Source: Actinomycetota bacterium | GTDB taxonomy: Bacteria; Actinomycetota; Thermoleophilia; Gaiellales; Gaiellaceae | Direction: 5' to 3' | Length of the DNA: 5,610 bases | Assembly (NCBI GenBank): GCA_019234175.1 | Contig: JAFALP010000288.1 | Coordinates: 1 to 5,610, forward strand | Shown here: piece after piece, positions 1 to 5,158 of the stretch | Layout: every line of letters starts with the position of its first letter | Numbering within the stretch: position 1 is the stretch's first letter | Program-made: the position numbers and the translations under genes | Notes under the pieces: generated by a model | Told to the model about the DNA's origin: nothing | Database searches by the model: none | Seen by the model: only the letters and a program-made list of their open reading frames with translations

Positions 1-762
1 ACGTGGATCTTGAACTGCGTCGCCACCTTCGGCGAGCTGCGGCGTATGACCCAGTTCAAGGACAAGTCCGGCGGCCAGGAGTCGGTGAGCGTCGGGCTCT
101 ACGACTACCCGGTGCTCATGGCCGCCGACATCCTCGCCTACGACAGCGAACGCGTCCCAGTCGGCGACGACCAGCGCCAGCACCTCGAGCTCGCGCGCGA
201 CATCGCCGAGCGCTTCAACTTCCGCTACGGCGACACGTTCACCGTGCCCGAAGGGAAGTTCCCCGCGGTCGGCGGGCGCATCATGGATCTGCAGGAGCCG
301 ACAAACAAGATGTCGACGACGCTCTCGTCGGAGCAGGGCGCGGTCTACATCACCGACTCGGCCGACACCATCCGGAAGAAGTTCAAGTCCGCGGTCACCG
401 ACTCGGAGCGCGAGGTGCGCTACGACCCGGCGGCGAAGCCGGGCGTGTCCAACCTGCTGGAGATCATGAGCGTCGCCACCGGCGACTCGATCGACGCGCT
501 CGCGGCGCGGTTCGACGGCGCCGGCTACGGCGACCTGAAGGAGGCCGTGGGCGAGTCGGTGGTGACGCTTCTCTCCCCCATCCGCGAGCGCTTCGAGGCG
601 CTGCGCGCGGACGAGCGGGAGCTGCAGCGGCTGCTCGGCGTCGGCGCCGAGAAGGCGCGGCGCGCGAGCGAGCCGACGCTCGAGGCGATGTACGACCGCA
701 TGGGATTCGTGAAGCCGGAGGCGGGCCGCTTGTTCGGAGCGGCCCGCCCTCGCGGCCTCTAG
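1..762 (+). CDS. trpS: Tryptophan--tRNA ligase, C-terminal part (5' end outside window)
   Basis: Class I aminoacyl-tRNA synthetase that charges tRNA-Trp with tryptophan in the cytoplasm. The frame is open from base 1, so the N-terminus with the HIGH motif lies outside; 253 residues are present. Family landmarks, in order: FGELRRMTQFKDKS (bases 31-72), DYPVLMAADIL (103-135), VPVGDDQRQHLELARDI (154-204), the KMSKS-loop region at 307-321, KSAVTDSEREVRYD (388-429) and KPGVSNLLEIMS (439-474). These match bacterial TrpS, and the ending MYDRMGF is typical of actinobacterial enzymes. Oddities: the loop reads KMSTT rather than KMSKS, so the second lysine is absent, and about a dozen residues rich in Arg, Ala and Gly follow the usual end. 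The DNA for that extension forms a strong hairpin. The gene converges on the phosphatase-like gene with a 2-bp gap. Product identity is very secure; the KMSTT variant may be lineage-typical. Confidence 0.97.
   Translation, partial: TWILNCVATFGELRRMTQFKDKSGGQESVSVGLYDYPVLMAADILAYDSERVPVGDDQRQHLELARDIAERFNFRYGDTFTVPEGKFPAVGGRIMDLQEPTNKMSTTLSSEQGAVYITDSADTIRKKFKSAVTDSEREVRYDPAAKPGVSNLLEIMSVATGDSIDALAARFDGAGYGDLKEAVGESVVTLLSPIRERFEALRADERELQRLLGVGAEKARRASEPTLEAMYDRMGFVKPEAGRLFGAARPRGL
720..748. terminator. GC-rich hairpin, candidate bidirectional terminator between convergent genes
   Basis: A perfect 11-bp inverted repeat (GGCGGGCCGCT at 720-730, its complement at 738-748) with a 7-base loop, TGTTCGG. 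It sits in the last codons of trpS and 17 bases beyond the stop of the leftward phosphatase-like gene, so it could end transcription in both directions. No T-run follows on either strand, so it would be a U-less terminator or a processing/stabilising stem. The stem is seen directly; the function is inferred from its placement. Confidence 0.55.
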
Positions 763-764
763 CT

Positions 765-3593
765 TCAGGCGGTCGCGTTACAGCTGTTGTTGTGCGACGC
801 CGTGTTGCCGGACCCGGCGATGCCGGGGTTGTCGTTCTGGAGCTGGCAGTTCCCTCCGGCGGAGTTGCCGGTGAGGGTCCCGCCGCCGGTGTTGTTGTGG
901 ACCTCGATGTTGCCGTGCACGGTGTTTCCGCCGGCCGCGACGCTGCCGGCGTTGTTCTGGACCTGCAGATTGCCCCCGATCGTCACGTCGTTGACCGTCG
1001 ACGACGAGGTCGTCCCTTGGATTTGCAGGTTGCCGCCGATCGATCCGCCCTGGATGTCGACCGAGGCCGCGTTGTTCGCCTGGACGTTCCCCTTCACGGT
1101 CCCGCCCGTGAGCCTGCAGCGGGACCCCTCGGCGACGGTGAGGTTGCCGTCGACCGTGACGTTGGTCAAGGTCTGGTCCTTGCACTGGACGTCGCCCTTG
1201 ATCTCCGTGGGCACGCCGGCGAGCTCGTCGGCCTGCTGGAGGATGCCCTGGCAGTGTGCGAGGTCCCCGTCACCGGGGATCGGCTTGTTGTTGAACTCCG
1301 CGTCGTAGAGCGCGCTCTTGATCTGCGTCGCGAGCGCGTCGCGATCGCTGCCGAGGCTCGTGATCTGCGCGAGCTCGTTCGCGTAGGTGCTGTCGTCGGT
1401 TGACGAACCGCTCTCGAGAGCGGCCGTGTCGGCGACGAGCACGTCGGTCCCGAACTCGCCGACGCTCGAGTTGAGCTGCTTGTAGCACTTGGCCAGCGCG
1501 AGGAACTTCGGCTGGCCGGCCTTGTCCGGCGGGTTGGTCATGTCCTCGACGAGCACGCGGCCGTCCGGCGTGTAGTCGTCCTGCAGCCCGGTGAGGGCCA
1601 TGATCGTCGGCTGGATGTCGGCCTGGTCGAGCCAGGTGCCGTTGTTGACGATCTGCGTGTCGGTGGTCGTGCCGGAGTTCGCGTCACCGGCCGAGCTCGG
1701 GCCCTGTCCGGGACCGGAGCCGTCGACGCCGAGGTGCTTCACGCCCGGCCCGACCAAGGCGGCCCACGTGTTGTTGATCTCCGGCGCGTAGTAGCCGTGG
1801 TTCCACGCGTACTGGCTGTTGATGCTCGTGCAGTTGGTCGGCGCGTTGGCCGCCGTCGTCCCGGTTCTGCACGCCGGCGAGTCGGCCTGCCCGGAGGTGA
1901 AGTACACGTCGGGCTTCGGGAACGCCGTGAACGTCGGGATCCGGTTCGGATCGGCGTTGCTGAAGTGGAGAAGCTCTTCCACAACGGGGTCGGCCATCCA
2001 CTTGATCGCCGTCTCGGTCGTCCCGTCGAACGGGTCGTTCACGGTGACGTTGGCGAAGTCGCGTTCGAGCTGGCGTACGACGGGCGCCGGCTGGTTGCCC
2101 GTCACGTACACCGACTCGCCCTGCGGCTGGCTCGCGAACGGCGTCGTGTCGTTCTCCTCGTACTTGAGGAGGCCGTGGATGCTCGCCGACACCTCGCCGA
2201 CCTGCCCGCTCTGATACGTGCAGATGTACGACGTGGTGAGCGGCGTGCCCGTGCACGACGGCGACTCGGCCCGGTCGAGGTTGGCGCCGGAGAAGTGGTC
2301 GCCCTCGTCGGCGCCGAAGACGAACAGCGTGTTCGCCGGGGTGATGCCGTCGTCGGACAGCCGCTTCAGGAACGTGGCGAACGCAGCGTTGTACGACGCA
2401 GTGGTCTGGTAGTAGCAGTTGTCGCCGGGGCCGTCGGCGTAGCCGACGTCCGGGTGACCCCTGTACGTCGAGGCGGGGCTGCACGGGCCGGTGTCGACCG
2501 ACGCGACGGCGTGCACGTCGGAGATGTACGCGTAGGTGACCGGGACGCCGCTCTCCTGCATGTCGGCCGTGTAGGCGAGCGTCTGCGCCGCCGTGATCGG
2601 GCCGAAGCCGGGGAAGCCCGGCGTGTGGACGTACTGGCCGTCCATCTCCGCCCCGTTCAGGTCGGTCAGGTTCCCGGCCGAGTCGACGACGGGGAAGCTG
2701 TCGCCGTTCGCGAACGTGCGGTTGTCACCGGAGTTGGCGGCTCCCGCGAGCTCCGGCTGGAGGTACTTGTGGCCGAAGACGGCGTCGTAGCCGGTGTAGC
2801 CGCCCGGCTCGTCCGGGAGGACGTCGGCGACGGGCCGGCTGTTCGACGCGCAGAAGCTGCTGCTCTTGGCGCAGTGCACGGCGAGGCCGATGTAGTCGTT
2901 GACCTCCTGGTCCTTGAACGAGTCGGGATCGGCGTTGAGCTGTGCCTCCTCCGGCGAGCTCGCCCCGAACACGTTGGCGATGTCCGGGCTCGTGTTCTCC
3001 ATCTCCAGGTTGACGGCGGAGATGCCGCCGACATTGCAGCCGGCGCGCGTGTACGGGACCCACGGCGCGGGAGGCGCGGTGGTGCCGCCGGTGGGCGGAA
3101 CGGTGGACGAGTAGTCCATCTGCGGATAGCCGTCACCGACGCCGCCGCCCGTCCAGTAGCTGAAGACGCTCTGGCCGGCGCTCGTCGCGCCGCTCGGCGT
3201 CACGCCGCCCGACGGGGTGAAGGCGAAGTAGTCGTTGGAGACGCCCATCCCCTGCCGGTCGCCGTAGAGGCCGGTGAAATTCGTGGTGAGATCGTTCGCC
3301 GTGTGACCGATCAGCGGCGTGTGGTTGTTCGTGAGCAGCGTCCCGTTCTGCGTGATGAAGTTGTAGAGCGACGGGATCTGCTCGATGTCGGACAGGACGT
3401 TCGGGTTGTCGCGGTTGACGTGCACGTTGTCGAACACGATGTCGATCACGTGCTTGATGCCGTTGCCGAGCTGACAGCTCGACGACGCCGAGGACGCGCT
3501 CGTCTTCGACGTGTTCGCCGACGCTGTCGCGGAGACGGCTACTGCGGCAGCCGTTGCAACCGCAAGCGCGGCCAGCAAAACCCCTCTTCTCAT
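765..3593 (-). CDS. Secreted alkaline-phosphatase-superfamily hydrolase with C-terminal beta-helix-like repeat tail
   Basis: 942 residues. Residues 1-26 form a signal peptide (MRRG, an Ala/Val-rich core, likely cleavage after SATASA), followed by a Ser/Thr-rich stretch to about 39. The catalytic region (about 45-685) has the alkaline phosphatase superfamily layout. D55 ends a hydrophobic strand (VIDIVFDN). The candidate nucleophile is T98, nine residues before the TG of FTGLYGDR, as in nucleotide pyrophosphatases. D359/H361 (YISDVH), ADEGDHF (428-434) and WNHGYY (597-602) are candidate metal ligands. VGPGV (614-618) and DIQPTIMALTGL (659-670) are also family-like. A mainly helical linker (about 690-800) follows, then about seven Gly-Asn rungs (811-939). 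The 16 cysteines, an even number, fit a disulfide-bonded exported protein. The ATG at 3593 is chosen for its signal peptide and a purine-rich RBS (AGGGGGAG, 3603-3596); the frame is closed upstream. The substrate cannot be read: phosphomonoester, phosphodiester, sulfate or phosphonate are all possible. Fold assignment is fairly secure, function is not. Confidence 0.85.
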   Translation of the reverse strand: MRRGVLLAALAVATAAAVAVSATASANTSKTSASSASSSCQLGNGIKHVIDIVFDNVHVNRDNPNVLSDIEQIPSLYNFITQNGTLLTNNHTPLIGHTANDLTTNFTGLYGDRQGMGVSNDYFAFTPSGGVTPSGATSAGQSVFSYWTGGGVGDGYPQMDYSSTVPPTGGTTAPPAPWVPYTRAGCNVGGISAVNLEMENTSPDIANVFGASSPEEAQLNADPDSFKDQEVNDYIGLAVHCAKSSSFCASNSRPVADVLPDEPGGYTGYDAVFGHKYLQPELAGAANSGDNRTFANGDSFPVVDSAGNLTDLNGAEMDGQYVHTPGFPGFGPITAAQTLAYTADMQESGVPVTYAYISDVHAVASVDTGPCSPASTYRGHPDVGYADGPGDNCYYQTTASYNAAFATFLKRLSDDGITPANTLFVFGADEGDHFSGANLDRAESPSCTGTPLTTSYICTYQSGQVGEVSASIHGLLKYEENDTTPFASQPQGESVYVTGNQPAPVVRQLERDFANVTVNDPFDGTTETAIKWMADPVVEELLHFSNADPNRIPTFTAFPKPDVYFTSGQADSPACRTGTTAANAPTNCTSINSQYAWNHGYYAPEINNTWAALVGPGVKHLGVDGSGPGQGPSSAGDANSGTTTDTQIVNNGTWLDQADIQPTIMALTGLQDDYTPDGRVLVEDMTNPPDKAGQPKFLALAKCYKQLNSSVGEFGTDVLVADTAALESGSSTDDSTYANELAQITSLGSDRDALATQIKSALYDAEFNNKPIPGDGDLAHCQGILQQADELAGVPTEIKGDVQCKDQTLTNVTVDGNLTVAEGSRCRLTGGTVKGNVQANNAASVDIQGGSIGGNLQIQGTTSSSTVNDVTIGGNLQVQNNAGSVAAGGNTVHGNIEVHNNTGGGTLTGNSAGGNCQLQNDNPGIAGSGNTASHNNSCNATA
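777..1163 (-). repeat. Tandem degenerate coding repeats (19-20 residue rungs) in the hydrolase tail
   Basis: Residues 811-939 of the hydrolase repeat a unit with Gly-Asn followed by alternating hydrophobic residues: DGNLTV, KGNVQA, GGNLQIQ, GGNLQVQN, HGNIEVHN, GGNCQLQN and a degenerate HNNSC. The key Asn falls at 817, 836, 855, 875, 895, 915 and 935, a period of 19-20. The DNA shows the related pattern of about 60 bp on the opposite strand (for example TGGACCTGCAGATTGCC near 958 and TGGATTTGCAGGTTGCC near 1018). Such spacing suits short beta-strands stacked in a beta-helix, as in bactofilin-like or adhesin tails. Structure is inferred. Confidence 0.75.
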
Positions 3594-3629
3594 TACTCCC
3601 CCTGCGGGTTGGGAACTGACGACGAGGGG

Positions 3630-3659
3630 AGCCTACCCTCCTTCTACCGGGCCCAACAA
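3630..3659 (-). promoter_or_regulatory. Candidate promoter of the secreted hydrolase
   Basis: Reading leftward, TTGTTG (3659-3654) is followed 18 bases later by TAGGCT (3635-3630). This is an acceptable -35/-10 pair for a GC-rich actinobacterium, where TANNNT is the usual -10. It predicts a start near 3623 and a leader of about 30 bases carrying the RBS at 3603-3596. The -35 directly abuts the 11-bp direct repeats, the position expected for an activator touching RNA polymerase. Hexamers alone are weak evidence in such sequence; the adjoining repeats raise confidence. Confidence 0.4.
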
Positions 3660-3660
3660 C

Positions 3661-3693
3661 GGCTGTCACGCGGCTGTCACTCGGCGTTCACAG
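3661..3693. promoter_or_regulatory. Three 11-bp direct repeats, candidate PhoB/PhoP-type response-regulator box
   Basis: On the + strand three consecutive units GGCTGTCACGC, GGCTGTCACTC and GGCGTTCACAG stand head to tail, with cores at 3663-3669, 3674-3680 and 3685-3691, exactly 11 bp apart. E. coli PhoB boxes are 11-bp repeats of CTGTCAT, Streptomyces PhoP boxes are 11-bp repeats resembling GTTCACC, and M. tuberculosis PhoP binds TCACAGC-N4-TCACAGC. Read leftward, this site gives TGACAGC-N4-TGACAGC. The array overlaps the rluB stop codon and lies 68 to 100 bases upstream of the hydrolase start codon, next to its putative -35. The repeats are seen directly; the regulator is inferred. Confidence 0.5.
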
Positions 3694-4372
3694 AATCGCG
3701 TAATCGCGCAATTTCCGTGGATTCGAGCTCGCGGGACTTGCCCGGTTCGAGGCCGTCGAGCGTGAGCCCGGCGTATTCGCTGCGGTGAAGGCGGGTGACC
3801 GGATGGCCGACGGCGTCGAGCATGCGCCGCACCTGGCGGTTTCGGCCTTCGTGGATGGCGATCTCGACCGTGTGCGGGCCGAGGCGGCGGACGCGCGCCG
3901 GCGCTGTGGGGCCGTCGTCGAGCTCGATGCCGGCGGCGAGGCGGGCGAGCGTCTCGTCGGTCGGAATCCCGTCCACGGTGGCCTCGTAGACCTTGTCGAC
4001 GCCGTAGCGGGGATGGGCGAGCGTGTGCGCCAACGGGCCGTCGTTCGTGAGCAGGAGGGCGCCGGTCGTGTCGGCGTCGAGGCGGCCGACGGGGACGACG
4101 CGCGGGTCACCCGGGACGAGGTCGACGACGGTGCGGCGGCCCTGCGGGTCGCGCGCGGTGGTGACGACGCCTTGGGGCTTGTTGAGGAGGATGTAGGCGA
4201 GGCGCTGCAGCGCGACGGGCTCGCCGTCCACGGCGACGCGGTCGCGCGACTCGACGAACGTGTTCAGCTGTCCCGGCTCGCCGTTGACGGTGACGCGGCC
4301 CGCCTTGATGAGGTCGTCGGCGCCGCGTCGTGACGCGATCCCAGCGCGGGCGAGGTAAGCGTTCAGGCGCAC
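3677..4372 (-). CDS. rluB: Pseudouridine synthase of the RluB/RsuA family
   Basis: Converts specific uridines of ribosomal RNA to pseudouridine; by family and by its scpB neighbour it is most likely the RluB type acting on 23S rRNA. With a GTG start at 4372 it has 231 residues, beginning MRLNAYLARAGIASRR. This is the usual start of the S4 RNA-binding domain (about 1-48). The catalytic domain follows: LNKPQGVVTT (63-72), the catalytic motif GRLDADTTGALLLTND (96-111) with nucleophile D99, and EGRNRQVRRMLDAVGHPVTRLHR (175-197) in RNA binding. The frame stays open upstream to a GTG at 4402 and an ATG at 4459, but those extra 10 or 29 residues (Cys-rich, encoded through a palindrome) do not look like protein. 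No good Shine-Dalgarno precedes 4372; TATCGT at 4386-4381 could serve as a -10 for a nearly leaderless transcript. RsuA (16S) is the alternative. Confidence 0.93.
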   Translation of the reverse strand: MRLNAYLARAGIASRRGADDLIKAGRVTVNGEPGQLNTFVESRDRVAVDGEPVALQRLAYILLNKPQGVVTTARDPQGRRTVVDLVPGDPRVVPVGRLDADTTGALLLTNDGPLAHTLAHPRYGVDKVYEATVDGIPTDETLARLAAGIELDDGPTAPARVRRLGPHTVEIAIHEGRNRQVRRMLDAVGHPVTRLHRSEYAGLTLDGLEPGKSRELESTEIARLRDSVNAE

Positions 4373-4410
4373 GGGCTGCGACGATACGCCGCGGGTGGCC
4401 ACGCAAGGCA

Positions 4411-4433
4411 CGACCGGTGCCAGGCACCGGTCG
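4411..4433. repeat. Perfect 23-bp palindrome, copy 1, scpB-rluB gap
   Basis: Arms CGACCGGTGCC and its exact complement flank a single central A at 4422. A near copy in inverted orientation lies at 4530-4550. It sits 39 bases before the rluB GTG. It could be a REP-like dispersed element, a dyad protein-binding site, or one end of a small inverted-repeat element. A hairpin would need a 3-5 base loop, leaving 9-10 paired bases. The palindrome is certain; the role is unknown. Confidence 0.7.
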
Positions 4434-4505
4434 GAACTCGTGCAGTTGGCGTTGCACATGCGTGAACTTCAGACCACCGAGCAGCGCCGCGCGCGGTCCC
4501 AGGTC

Positions 4506-4532
4506 GTGACACTTCGGTGACCGGCACGTGAC
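4506..4532 (+). repeat. Three GTGAC direct repeats at 11-bp spacing
   Basis: GTGAC occurs at 4506-4510, 4517-4521 and 4528-4532, one helical turn apart, in the gap downstream of scpB and upstream of rluB. The last unit overlaps palindrome copy 2. The spacing equals that of the candidate response-regulator box at 3661-3693, whose cores contain the complement GTCAC, but the flanking bases differ. It may be a regulator site or simply part of a dispersed repeat. Confidence 0.4.
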
Positions 4533-4550
4533 CCGTGCCTGGCACCGGTC
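4530..4550. repeat. 21-bp palindrome with one mismatch, copy 2; possible scpB terminator
   Basis: GACCCGTGCC, a central T, then GGCACCGGTC; the only mismatch is the pair 4534/4546. Sixteen bases (4535-4550) are identical to the reverse complement of 4412-4427. It begins 8 bases beyond the scpB stop codon, so it may end or stabilise the scpAB transcript, although no T-run follows. A second stem, GGCACG (4523-4528) with CGTGCC (4534-4539), competes with it. Confidence 0.65.
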
Positions 4551-4558
4551 TAGGCCCG

Positions 4559-5158
4559 TTAGGCCGTGCGCTTCTCGGCGACCGCATGGAGCCGGTCGCG
4601 GATCTCGGCGACGTCGCCGCCCAGATCGTCCAGGCGCGGGAGCTCCGAGAGGCTTTCGAGGCCGAACACGCGCTCGAAGAGCGGCGTCGTCCGGTACCGG
4701 ATCGCGCCCGCTTCGTCGTCGCGGCCCGACTCGGTGATGAGACCGCGCTCCTGCAGCGACGCGACGGCGCTGTCCGCCGCGACGCCGCGGATCCTCGCGA
4801 TGTCGGGACGCGTGCACGGCCCGAGGTACGCGACGATCGCCAGCGTCTCCATCGCCGCCTGCGACAGCCCGCGCTGCGCCGGCTTCTCCACCATGCGCGC
4901 GCACGCCTCCGCCGCCTCGCGCGACGCGCGGAACGCCCAGCCGCCGGCGACGTGCTCCAGCACGATCCCCGACCGCCCCTCGCGGTAGCGCTCGCCGACG
5001 AGCCCGAGCGCCGCCTCGACCCGCTCCGGATCGTCCGCCGCCGCATCGGCCAGCTCCGCCACGGTCAGCGGCGCAGAGGCCACGACCAACAGAGCCTCCA
5101 CCGTCTTGGCCAGCTGGTCGAGCGGATTGGCGGCGATCAGGCGGAGCGGAGCGTCCAT
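4559..5158 (-). CDS. scpB: Segregation and condensation protein B
   Basis: ScpB dimerises and binds the ScpA kleisin, forming with SMC the condensin complex that compacts and segregates the chromosome. The 199-residue length is normal. Two winged-helix domains are visible: the first begins near LAKTVEALLVVASAPLTV (16-33), the second contains the family's best-conserved stretch, LSQAAMETLAIVAYLGPCTR (98-117), then IRGVAADSAVASLQERGLI (123-141). RYRTTPLFERVFGLESLSEL (154-173) matches the usual closing segment. The ATG at 5158 is supported by AGAGAGGA (5169-5162) three bases upstream, inside the end of scpA. The 22-bp overlap with scpA suggests translational coupling. After the stop come 186 bases with two palindromes before rluB, so rluB may have its own transcription. 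Confidence 0.96.
   Translation of the reverse strand: MDAPLRLIAANPLDQLAKTVEALLVVASAPLTVAELADAAADDPERVEAALGLVGERYREGRSGIVLEHVAGGWAFRASREAAEACARMVEKPAQRGLSQAAMETLAIVAYLGPCTRPDIARIRGVAADSAVASLQERGLITESGRDDEAGAIRYRTTPLFERVFGLESLSELPRLDDLGGDVAEIRDRLHAVAEKRTA

Noticed and set aside
777..1163. Noncoding tandem repeat or CRISPR-like array
   Set aside because: The repeats are degenerate, keep the reading frame and encode regular Gly-Asn rungs, so they are protein repeats. No identical repeat-spacer pattern is present.
3..1403. Long + strand frame overlapping trpS and running into the hydrolase tail
   Set aside because: It is an out-of-frame Arg-rich reading of trpS and then an antisense reading of the repeat tail, with no start signal and no family match.
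3626..3644. Imperfect hairpin between rluB and the hydrolase as an rluB terminator
   Set aside because: The stem has a mismatch and a wobble pair, lacks a T-run and overlaps the candidate -10, so it is no better than expected in GC-rich DNA.
1734..3788. Long open frame on the + strand opposite the hydrolase gene (about 684 codons)
   Set aside because: It is antisense to a gene with a signal peptide and family motifs, its translation is dominated by Arg, Val, Gly and Ala in low-complexity runs, and it shows no recognisable domain. Such frames arise routinely opposite GC-rich genes.
4406..4555. Target-site duplication flanking the two palindromes (AGGC on both sides)
   Set aside because: Four bases at unequal distances from the palindromes are easily due to chance and do not support transposition.
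4107..4904. Leftward frame spanning the scpB-rluB gap
   Set aside because: It is a shifted reading of scpB and rluB with an Arg/Pro/Gly-rich product; both genes are clearly coded in other frames.
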